32,310 nucleotides of DNA from an uncultured Verrucomicrobiales bacterium. Its GTDB lineage: Bacteria > Verrucomicrobiota > Verrucomicrobiia > Verrucomicrobiales > Akkermansiaceae. The stretch is from NCBI GenBank assembly GCA_937944055.1, contig CALDZJ010000050.1, positions 1 to 32,310 of the forward strand, in the 5' to 3' direction. The notes under the pieces are model-generated. The model saw only the letters and a list, made by a program, of their open reading frames with translations, made no database searches and was not told where the DNA came from. Shown here one piece after another: positions 16,361 to 23,796 of the stretch (the first letter of the stretch is position 1; each line of letters begins with the position of its first letter). The translations under genes and the position numbers were made by a program.

Positions 16361-17545
16361 ATGTCCAAAAAATGCAGCCCCGCTTCTTCGTCGATTTTTT
16401 TCGACAACTTTTCTACGCCCCCTTCGGTCACCAAAGCTGTGAAGCCATCTTTGCAGAAAAAGAGAGACCCCTCAGAAACTGCCTTTGTTTACTGTGAGGG
16501 TCACTTTGGAGGGATTGATGGGAAGACTGCTAACGGGCTGGTTCGTCACTCTGAGAAATACAAAATCCTTTCGATCATCGATGGAGAGAAGGCAGGTGAG
16601 GATGCTGGTGAAATTTTGGATGATGAAGCGAATGGGATCTTAGTCTGTGAGGATCTTGATGCGGCCTTGGAAGCGGCTGGCCGGATTCCTGATTATTTTA
16701 TTTTTGGGATTGCTCCGGCAAGTGGGGTTCTTTCGCCAGACGAGCGGGAGCTCATGTTGAGAGCGATCAAGTTAGGAATGAACATCGTAAACGGGCTGCA
16801 TGAATTCTTGAATGATGATCCCGAATTCACCGCTGCTAGCGAGGAAGCTGGGGTGGTAATCCGCGATGTGAGAAGGCCGCGTGCTAAGAAAGATTTGCGA
16901 GTTTTTAGCGGTCGGATCTCCGAGGTGACTTGCCCGCGCATTGCGATCTTGGGCACTGATTGTGCGATTGGGAAGCGGACGACGGCGACCATTTTGGCAC
17001 GTGCTCTGAATGACTGCGGGATCAAAGCGGTCCTGATTAACACGGGGCAAACTGGCTTGATTCAAGGTGCTCGCTACGGGCTCGCCCTTGATGCAGTTCC
17101 TTCGCAGTTTTGTGCAGGTGAGTTGGAGGGGAAGATCATCGAGGCTTTTGAAAATGAGGACCCTGATGTGATTTTGATCGAGGGTCAGGGATCACTCAGT
17201 CACCCGGCTTATTCTACTTCGAGTTTCATTCTTCGAGGAAGTTGTCCTCAAGGAGTGATTCTGCAGCATGCACCGGGGCGGAAGCATCGCTGTGATTTCA
17301 AGGAGATGCCGATGCCAGATCCGGCTTCCGAAATTAATCTCATTGAGACCTTTGCGAATACGAAAGTCATTGGGCTGACTCTGAATCATGAAAATATGAC
17401 AGATGAGGAAATTTCTACGGAGATGATCCGCTATCAGGAAGAACTGGGAATTCCGGTGACGGATGCTTTGACGCGTGCTCCTGAAATTTTGGTGGGGATG
17501 CTGCTCGCGGCATTTCCAAAGATGGGAGGCCTCTCATTTACTTAG
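16361..17545 (+). CDS. DUF1611 P-loop protein (DgcN-like N-acetyltransferase family)
   Basis: A 394-residue protein of the DUF1611 family. The start is the ATG at 16361, placed 5-6 bases after GAGGAG; an in-frame TTG at 16280 would add 27 residues of no family character. The N-terminal Rossmann-like half reads AFVYCEGHFGGIDGKTANGLVRHSEKY and FIFGIAPASGVLSPDERELM. The C-terminal half holds a Walker A-like loop, GTDCAIGKRTTA (about residues 203-214 from this start). It continues with INTGQTGLIQGARYGLALDAVPSQFCAGELE and IEGQGSLSHPAYS. Characterised members (DgcN) have been linked to N-acetylation of D-glutamate in a D-amino-acid route; applying this here is inference. It overlaps, or nearly overlaps, a PLP racemase of the alanine/ornithine type, supporting work on amino-acid stereochemistry. 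Confidence 0.85.
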   Translation: MSKKCSPASSSIFFDNFSTPPSVTKAVKPSLQKKRDPSETAFVYCEGHFGGIDGKTANGLVRHSEKYKILSIIDGEKAGEDAGEILDDEANGILVCEDLDAALEAAGRIPDYFIFGIAPASGVLSPDERELMLRAIKLGMNIVNGLHEFLNDDPEFTAASEEAGVVIRDVRRPRAKKDLRVFSGRISEVTCPRIAILGTDCAIGKRTTATILARALNDCGIKAVLINTGQTGLIQGARYGLALDAVPSQFCAGELEGKIIEAFENEDPDVILIEGQGSLSHPAYSTSSFILRGSCPQGVILQHAPGRKHRCDFKEMPMPDPASEINLIETFANTKVIGLTLNHENMTDEEISTEMIRYQEELGIPVTDALTRAPEILVGMLLAAFPKMGGLSFT

Positions 17546-18648
17546 GTGAGAATGCCGGGCTACGTTTAGAGATTGATCTCGAGAAGATCTCTCACAACGC
17601 CCGCACTCTCGTGAATCGCCTCAGTGAAAAGCAGATCGCGGTAACTGGAGTGACGAAGGCGACACTTGGTTCTCCAGAGATTGCGGAAGCATGGATGCGG
17701 GCTGGCGTGAGAGGCTTGGGCGATTCTCGGATTGAGAATATTGGAAGAATGCGAGCTTCGAGTGTCCCAGCGTCAATGACGCTGATTCGCACTCCTATGA
17801 TGAGCCAAGTTGATAAAGTTGTGGAGCTTTGTGATGTCAGTTTTAATACGGAAATTGAGGTGATGCGGCAGCTCGCGGTGGCCGCAAAGAAGAGAGACCG
17901 AATCCATGGAGTCATGCTAATGGTGGAGTTGGGAGACCTTCGTGAAGGCATCATGCCGGCCTCATTGGAGAAGACCGTTCGCGAGGTTTTGGTTTTGCCA
18001 AATCTTGTTTTTATGGGAATTGGCACAAACTTGGCTTGCCGGAGTGGGGTGTCACCGGATCGCCATAATATGGCAAAATTATCTGCGCTGGCCGATGAAG
18101 TTGATGCTGTTTTCGGGCCAATTGTGACCAGCATTTCTGGTGGTAATTCGGCAAATCTCGAGTGGGCCTTAAGCGGAGCAGATACGGGGCGAGTGGATGA
18201 TTTACGACTGGGTGAGGCTTTACTTTTGGGTTGTGAGCCTCTCAATCGGCAGCCAATTAAGGGGCTTTATTGTGATGCGATTCGTTTGGTGGGGGAGGTG
18301 ATCGAATTGAAAACAAAACCTTCTAAGCCATGGGGAAAGATTGCGCAGTCTGCCTTTGGGGAAGTGGTGAGCGAGCGAGACTGCGGGCTCATCACGCAGG
18401 CGATTCTTGGGATTGGAAGGCAAGATGCTGATCCAGATGGTTTAGTGCCTCCGCGGGGCGTGGAGATTCTCGCTGCGAGTAGTGATCACCTCGTGGTGGA
18501 TGGGGCGCAATATCGAGGAAGCCTGAAAGTGGGAATGGAGGTTCCCTTTCAACTGAATTACAGTGCGCTTCTGAGTGCGATGACCTCGCCCTTTGTTTCA
18601 AGGGTGATGACGGCTCCTCAAGCGGGATTTCCGGCAAAGTGTTTATGA
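17536..18648 (+). CDS. Alanine/ornithine-racemase-family PLP enzyme, start anomalous
   Basis: A PLP barrel protein of the alanine racemase N-terminal family, alanine/ornithine racemase subgroup. Key features are RLEIDLEKISHNARTLV (first strand and helix), VTGVTKATLG with the PLP lysine, MRAGVRGLGDSRIENI-like substrate region, VMLMVELGDLREGIMP, MGIGTNLACRSGVSPD, ISGGNSANLEWAL and LRLGEALLLGCEPL. The first ATG/GTG/TTG in frame is a GTG at 17611, but that would delete the essential first strand encoded from 17563. Two explanations are open. Translation may begin at ATT 17536, six bases after GGGAGG, overlapping the DUF1611 gene. Alternatively one base may be missing near 17563, because ATG CCG GGC TAC at 17552 would then run into RLEID. 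Coordinates given use the ATT start. The enzyme probably acts with the DUF1611 product. Confidence 0.82.
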   Translation: MYLGENAGLRLEIDLEKISHNARTLVNRLSEKQIAVTGVTKATLGSPEIAEAWMRAGVRGLGDSRIENIGRMRASSVPASMTLIRTPMMSQVDKVVELCDVSFNTEIEVMRQLAVAAKKRDRIHGVMLMVELGDLREGIMPASLEKTVREVLVLPNLVFMGIGTNLACRSGVSPDRHNMAKLSALADEVDAVFGPIVTSISGGNSANLEWALSGADTGRVDDLRLGEALLLGCEPLNRQPIKGLYCDAIRLVGEVIELKTKPSKPWGKIAQSAFGEVVSERDCGLITQAILGIGRQDADPDGLVPPRGVEILAASSDHLVVDGAQYRGSLKVGMEVPFQLNYSALLSAMTSPFVSRVMTAPQAGFPAKCL

Positions 18649-18827
18649 GACGTACGATCCCCAAAGTGAGGTAGCTGAAAGGATGCCTGTTGGCGTGTTT
18701 TCCTTCTTTAAACTGGGCTGCTCTTACCAGCGAGGCACCGCGATGTTTTGAGGCTAAGGCGATGATGCGGGAGGTGCTGCATCAAGAGTTGCTAGATTTG
18801 ATGTAAAGCTCTCACGGCTGGAGCATA

Positions 18828-18860
18828 AAAAAAGGCAAAGCACGGTGAAGCGCTTTGCCC
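18828..18860 (-). terminator. Intrinsic terminator of the RRM protein gene
   Basis: GGCAAAGC (18835-18842) and GCTTTGCC (18853-18860) form a perfect 8-bp stem with a 10-base loop. Read on the minus strand it is followed by seven T residues (complement of A 18828-18834). It lies 38 bases after the stop of the minus-strand RNA-binding protein. The rest of the 18649-18897 spacer shows no recognised gene. Confidence 0.8.
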
Positions 18861-18897
18861 TTTGAGCTGGTCTCTATGAATCTTGGTAGATTCAGAT

Positions 18898-19164
18898 TTA
18901 GTAGCGTCCGCCACCGCGTTCTTCGCGTGGCTTAGCTTCGTTCACTTTGAGGTTACGACCGTCGAGGTCTACGCCATCGGCGCCTTTGATGGCGGCCTCC
19001 ATGTTTTCTTTAGAATCCATGGTCACGAAGGCAAAGCCACGAGGGCGGCCAGTTTCGCGATCTTCTGGGATATGAGTGTCAGTGACGGTCCCATACTGGG
19101 AGAAGAAAGATTCGAGATCTTGTTTTGTCGTGCTGAACGACATATTGCCTACATACATTTTCAT
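18898..19164 (-). CDS. RRM-type RNA-binding protein
   Basis: An 88-residue single-RRM protein. RNP2 is MYVGNM (3-8), RNP1 is RGFAFVTM (42-49), and the protein ends in a short Arg/Gly-rich tail (REERGGGRY). This matches the small glycine-rich bacterial RNA-binding proteins found in cyanobacteria and PVC bacteria, often cold-induced and acting as RNA chaperones; the role here is inferred from them. The gene stands alone on the minus strand with its own terminator downstream. A roughly 245-base spacer (19165-19410) separates it from ileS. This spacer could hold divergent promoters and a long leader, but no specific element is recognisable. Confidence 0.92.
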   Translation of the reverse strand: MKMYVGNMSFSTTKQDLESFFSQYGTVTDTHIPEDRETGRPRGFAFVTMDSKENMEAAIKGADGVDLDGRNLKVNEAKPREERGGGRY

Positions 19165-19410
19165 CTTAATAAGGTGGCGGGTGCGGTGAAGCGTCAGTCA
19201 AAAAAACAAACGAAGGCACGAGCCGAGTGCAGCGCGTACCTGAGATGGGCCGAAGTTACGACATTTTTCGGAAACTTAATGAAATGTGCGATGGATTTGA
19301 TGCCGGAGTTGAGAAAGAAGTCCGTTGAGCGAGCGGAGCTGCGGGATGAGTGCCTGCCCCTCGGGATTGACCTTTTCTCATGATTTCCCTAGCGTCCCGC
19401 CCCTAGCGCT

Positions 19411-22134
19411 ATGAGCACTCCAGAAGGAAAATCCTACAAAGACACCCTGTTTCTGCCGAAAACAGATTTCCCCATGAAGGGGAATCTTACGGTGCGGGAG
19501 CCGGAACGCCTCGAAAAATGGAACTCCGAAGGCCTCTACGCGCGAATTATTGAGAAGCGTAAGGCTGAAAATGCCCCCCGCTTTCTTTTGCATGATGGCC
19601 CTCCTTTTGCGAATGGGGATGTCCACATGGGCACTGGTTTGAATAAGGTGCTTAAGGACTTCGTGGTGAAGTCTAAGACGATGGCGGGTTTTGAAACTCC
19701 TTATATTCCGGGTTGGGATTGTCACGGTTTGCCCATCGAGTTCAAGGTGATGCAGGGTGATGATGCTCGTGATGTGGAGCCTGCAGAGATCCGCCGGCGC
19801 TGTGAGAGCTTCGCGCGAGGGTGGATCGACACTCAGCGGGAGTCATTTCAGCGGCTCGGGGTCCTCGGTGATTGGCAAAATCCTTACCTTACTCTCGACC
19901 CCGGTTATGAGGCGAACATCATCCGCACCTTTGCGGCCCTCATTGAAAAAGGCTGCGTTTACCAATCTCAAAAACCTGTGCAATGGTCCTATGGGGCTAA
20001 GACTGCTCTTGCGGAAGCGGAGGTGGAGTATGCGGAAAAGAAGTCTACCGCGATCTTTGTTAAGTTCCCGCTCGTGGCTGGTTCTCTGAGTGCTTATCCG
20101 GATGCCAGCATTGCGATCTGGACGACGACTCCTTGGACTCTTCCTGCGAACCTTGGTATCGCGGTGCATGAGCGTTTCACTTACACGGTTGCTAAGTATT
20201 CCAATGGTGACACCTTTATTGTGGTGCGGGATCTTCTCGCTGAGTTTCAAGAAAAAACCGGGCTTACTCTTGTGGAGGAACTTGGTGAGATTAAGGGTGC
20301 CGAATTAGAGAATCTGGAAGCGCAGCATCCTTTCCTTGATCGGCGTTCTAAGATCATTCTTGGGGGATTCGTGACCACAGATGCCGGAACAGGGGCGGTG
20401 CACATTGCGCCTGGTCATGGCGCAGATGACTATGTCGTGGGTCAGCAATACGAGCTGGGCCTGATTAGTCCGGTCGATGATGATGGTCAATTTACGGATG
20501 AATGCGGCGTCCCTGAGCTAGTCGGCCAGCATGTCTTTAAGGCGAACGGGCGAGTGGTGGAGATTCTTGAGGAAAAAGGCCGCCTGCTCGGGCAGGAAAC
20601 TTATGAGCATTCTTATCCTCATTGTTGGCGTTCTAAGACCCCCATCATTTTCCGCGCTGTTGAGCAATTCTTCATCTCGATTGATCAACTCCGTGAGAAG
20701 GCTCTCAGTGAGATTGATACGGTGCAGTGGCTCCCGAAGTGGGGGCGTAATCGGATCTATGGCACGGTGGAGTCTCGTCCAGATTGGTGTATTTCTCGCC
20801 AGCGCACTTGGGGGGTTCCGCTTCCTGTTTTCTTTGATCCAGAGGGGCAGCCGATCGTCTCAGCGGAGCTTGCAAAGAAGGTGGCCGATCTGGTCGAGCA
20901 AGAGGGCACCAATGTCTGGTTTGAGAAATCGGATGCTGAGCTTGCGGCCCTCTTTGGCCTGCCTGAAGGCTCTAGTAAGTGCCGTGATACCTTGGACGTT
21001 TGGATCGATTCTGGGTCATCGCACGTTGCGGTGCTGGATGCGCACCCGGAGCTTAGCGTTCCTGCGGATCTCTACTTGGAGGCTACGGATCAGCACCGTG
21101 GCTGGTTCCAAAGCTCCCTCATGCTTTCGGTGGGAGTTCGTGACAAGGCTCCTTATAAAACGGTTCTCACTCACGGCTTCGTGGTTGATACCGAGACGGG
21201 GAAGAAGACCTCTAAGTCTGATGCTAAGAAGAAAGGAAAACCCACGGACGCTGCGCACTTCTATAATAAGTATGGTGCGGATATCCTCCGTCTTTGGGTC
21301 TCTTCTGTGGATTGGCAGAATGAAGTCCCCTTTAGTGAGGCTCTCTTCCAGCAAGTCAGCCAGCCATACCGCCAACTGCGTAATACTTTCAAGATCCTCT
21401 TAGGGAATATGCGGGATGAAACAGTCACCGAGCCTGCGCAGCTGCCGCTCATCGATCAATGGATCATGGAGCGCTTGCAAGTCGTAATCAGTGAAGTACG
21501 AGATGCTTACGAGAAGTATGACTTCCGGAAGGTTTTCTCCATTGTGAACCAATTCGCTGCGACTGATCTGAGTGCTTACTACATCGACATTACGAAGGAT
21601 CGTCTCTACTGCGATGCGGCTGATAGTGAGCGACGCCAGGCGAGCGTCTGGTGCATTGGTGAAATCTTCGATGCGATGGTGAAGCTTCTCGCCCCCATCC
21701 TTGCCTATACCGCGGAGGAGGCATGGGAGCATGCGGGCCGTGCCGAGGCTGAGGGCTCGATCCATGAGCAAAGATTCCCTGAGGTGAATCCGAAATTTGC
21801 GGGAAGTGAGGCGACGGATCAGGTGGCTCAGCTTTTGGAAATCCGAGGGGTCATGCAGACTGCGATTGAGGAAAAGGTGCAAGCGAAGGAGTTTAAGAAG
21901 AATAATGAAGCGAGTGTCACGCTGAGTGTCCCGGTGAATCATCCTTGCTTGGAGCTTTTAGAGGATCACGAGTTCGCGACCGAGTTCTTCATCGTCTCTG
22001 AGCTGAAGGTCGAGGAAGGGGCGGCCTTGAGTGCCACGGTCGTCCGCACGCCTCATGAGATGTGTCCGCGCTGCCGCAAGTATGAGCCAATTGTAAAAGA
22101 TGATCTTTGCCAACGTTGTGCGGACGCGGTTTAG
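19411..22134 (+). CDS. ileS: Isoleucyl-tRNA synthetase
   Basis: A 907-residue class I aminoacyl-tRNA synthetase charging tRNA-Ile. The HIGH motif is HMGT (72-75) within DGPPFANGDVHMG. The CP1 editing domain contains WTTTPWTLPANLGIAV and the end GTGAVHIAPGHGADDY. Further family marks are GWDCHGLPIE and DVWIDSGSSHV. The KMSKS loop is present as KTSKS (599-603). The C-terminus has the anticodon-binding helix bundle and a zinc module CPRCRKYEPIVKDDLCQRC, as in bacterial type 1 IleRS. Length is near the E. coli enzyme (938). It opens a long co-directional gene run. There is no obvious Shine-Dalgarno sequence before the ATG. Confidence 0.97.
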   Translation: MSTPEGKSYKDTLFLPKTDFPMKGNLTVREPERLEKWNSEGLYARIIEKRKAENAPRFLLHDGPPFANGDVHMGTGLNKVLKDFVVKSKTMAGFETPYIPGWDCHGLPIEFKVMQGDDARDVEPAEIRRRCESFARGWIDTQRESFQRLGVLGDWQNPYLTLDPGYEANIIRTFAALIEKGCVYQSQKPVQWSYGAKTALAEAEVEYAEKKSTAIFVKFPLVAGSLSAYPDASIAIWTTTPWTLPANLGIAVHERFTYTVAKYSNGDTFIVVRDLLAEFQEKTGLTLVEELGEIKGAELENLEAQHPFLDRRSKIILGGFVTTDAGTGAVHIAPGHGADDYVVGQQYELGLISPVDDDGQFTDECGVPELVGQHVFKANGRVVEILEEKGRLLGQETYEHSYPHCWRSKTPIIFRAVEQFFISIDQLREKALSEIDTVQWLPKWGRNRIYGTVESRPDWCISRQRTWGVPLPVFFDPEGQPIVSAELAKKVADLVEQEGTNVWFEKSDAELAALFGLPEGSSKCRDTLDVWIDSGSSHVAVLDAHPELSVPADLYLEATDQHRGWFQSSLMLSVGVRDKAPYKTVLTHGFVVDTETGKKTSKSDAKKKGKPTDAAHFYNKYGADILRLWVSSVDWQNEVPFSEALFQQVSQPYRQLRNTFKILLGNMRDETVTEPAQLPLIDQWIMERLQVVISEVRDAYEKYDFRKVFSIVNQFAATDLSAYYIDITKDRLYCDAADSERRQASVWCIGEIFDAMVKLLAPILAYTAEEAWEHAGRAEAEGSIHEQRFPEVNPKFAGSEATDQVAQLLEIRGVMQTAIEEKVQAKEFKKNNEASVTLSVPVNHPCLELLEDHEFATEFFIVSELKVEEGAALSATVVRTPHEMCPRCRKYEPIVKDDLCQRCADAV

Positions 22135-22173
22135 GCGGTGGTAGGAGCCTTTTTTTCTTAAGGTTCCTTGGAG

Positions 22174-22201
22174 CGTAAGAGAGGGTGGCGACTCTCTTGC
22201 G
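22174..22201. other. 10-bp hairpin between ileS and the monooxygenase gene
   Basis: CGTAAGAGAG (22174-22183) pairs with CTCTCTTGCG (22192-22201) with one G-U pair and an 8-base loop. It lies 40 bases after the ileS stop and lacks a T-run, so it is not a standard intrinsic terminator. It may be a Rho-independent-like 3' end, a processing site or a leader element. Confidence 0.35.
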
Positions 22202-22273
22202 TGGAAGTCTGTGCTAGCTTCTTGGAGCGCGGTGGTCATCGTGGAAGGCGGACTCTGAGAGGGTCTAGGAGAG

Positions 22274-23719
22274 ATGAAAAAGGAAGGTCAATACTGGGTC
22301 ACTTGTGCGAGCTGTGGAGGGCGCGGAAGGCAGAGGCGGCGACCTTCTAAGAAGTCACGCGTGCGCTATGAGCGAGCGATGAGGGAGTTTGAAAGGTTGG
22401 GGGAGTTGGGGGAGGCTCCGCAGCGGCCGCGCGCGCATTTGGATGCTTGTGTGGATTGTGGAGCGAGCGGGCTGGTAGCCTCAGAAAATGCTCCGCAAGA
22501 GAATGTGGAGGAGTATCCGAGGGTGGCGATCGTGGGTGGGGGGATCGGCGGGGTGGCGCTGGGGGTGGCGTGCTTACACCGGGGTATCCCATTTCAACTT
22601 TATGAGCGGGATGTGAGCTTTGATGCTCGTTCGCAGGGATATGGGCTGACTTTGCAGCAGGCGAGTAAAGCGGTGGAGGGCTTAGGGATTTTTGGGTTTG
22701 AGGCTGGGGTGGTTTCGCGGAGGCATGTGGTGCACGCCACTGATGGGCGGATTTTAGGAGAATGGGGGATTGATCAAAGGTCAGCGGTGGAGGAAGAGGG
22801 GCTGCCGAAGCGGGTGAATGTGCATGTGGCGCGCCAGGCTCTGCGGATGAGTTTGCTGAGAGAGCTAGGGGGGAGTGAGCGGGTGAAGTGGGGGCATCAT
22901 TTCTTAGATTTTAAGGAGGGGGAGAGTGGCGAGCTGGAGGTTTTTTTTGAGGTGGATGGCGAGCGGCGCTGCGAGAAGGCGGACTTGTTAGTAGGGGCAG
23001 ATGGGATTCGCAGTGTGGTGAGGGAGCGCTTGATCGGGGAGGAGGTGACGCCGCTTTCCTACTTGGGCTGTTTGGTGATTTTGGGGATTTGTCCTTTGGA
23101 GAACTTGGGAGGCTTGGAGTGTGAGTTGTTAGATTCCAAAACGGTCTTTCAAACGGCGAATGGGAGGGAGCGTATTTATATGATGCCTTATTCGCAAGAT
23201 GCGATGATGTGGCAGATGAGTTTCCCAATGCCGGAGGAGGAGGCGAGGGAGCTGAGCGCGAGGGGGGCGGCGGCCTTGAAGGCGGAGGCGTGTCGCAGAG
23301 CACAGTGGCATGAGCCGATTCCGCAAATTTTAGAAGCGACTGAGGAAGGGGAGGTGTCTGGTTATCCGGTGTATGACCGAGAGCTTTTACGGGGGGAGCT
23401 TTTAGAGGAAGGAGGGGCGGTGACTTTGCTGGGTGATGCGGCCCATCCGATGAGTCCCTTTAAAGGACAGGGTGCGAATCAGGCCTTATTAGATGCCTTG
23501 TCTCTGGCGCGCAAGATTGTGCAAACCTGTGGGGTGAATTCCGCTTGGCGTGAGGCGGGGTTACGGGAGCGGGTTTTGCGAATGTATGAGGAGGAGATGA
23601 TGGAGCGTAGTGGGCGGAAGGTGAGGGATTCTGCGGAGGCTGCGGGGTTTTTGCACTCGGAGGTGGTGCTGCATGAGGGTGATGAGCCGCGGGGAAGATG
23701 TCTGCGGAGGGAGGAGTAG
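22274..23719 (+). CDS. FAD-dependent monooxygenase with N-terminal zinc-finger-like module
   Basis: A 481-residue flavoprotein. Residues 1-70 carry two CxxC pairs followed by Gly-x-Gly, CASCGGRG (Cys11/Cys14) and CVDCGASG (Cys59/Cys62). These resemble half of a DnaJ-type zinc finger and are linked by a basic helix (KKSRVRYERAMREFERL). From about 83 the protein is a group A flavoprotein hydroxylase: VAIVGGGIGGVALGVAC dinucleotide motif, LYERD, DLLVGADGIRSVVRERL (the DG motif) and LLGDAAHPMSPFKGQGANQALLDAL (the GD motif). Substrates of this class are usually aromatic compounds, used with NAD(P)H and O2. The real substrate is unknown. The enolase-superfamily gene follows 77 bases downstream (from its preferred ATG) and may act in the same pathway. 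Confidence 0.88.
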   Translation: MKKEGQYWVTCASCGGRGRQRRRPSKKSRVRYERAMREFERLGELGEAPQRPRAHLDACVDCGASGLVASENAPQENVEEYPRVAIVGGGIGGVALGVACLHRGIPFQLYERDVSFDARSQGYGLTLQQASKAVEGLGIFGFEAGVVSRRHVVHATDGRILGEWGIDQRSAVEEEGLPKRVNVHVARQALRMSLLRELGGSERVKWGHHFLDFKEGESGELEVFFEVDGERRCEKADLLVGADGIRSVVRERLIGEEVTPLSYLGCLVILGICPLENLGGLECELLDSKTVFQTANGRERIYMMPYSQDAMMWQMSFPMPEEEARELSARGAAALKAEACRRAQWHEPIPQILEATEEGEVSGYPVYDRELLRGELLEEGGAVTLLGDAAHPMSPFKGQGANQALLDALSLARKIVQTCGVNSAWREAGLRERVLRMYEEEMMERSGRKVRDSAEAAGFLHSEVVLHEGDEPRGRCLRREE

Positions 23720-23796
23720 CAGTAGGAGGTGGAGGTCATGACTTCTGATCGAGTGGGGGGTTGATGTTTGGGGGGAGGCTGGTCAGGATACGGGGG

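Noticed and set aside
17482-17545. Programmed -1 frameshift joining DUF1611 to the racemase
   Set aside because: No standard X XXY YYZ slippery heptamer is in the proper phase in the overlap; ATT initiation or a one-base deletion explains the data better, though not excluded.
20531-21403. 290-codon open frame on the plus strand
   Set aside because: It lies wholly inside ileS in another frame, is Ser/Arg-rich without family features, and is a shadow of the real gene.
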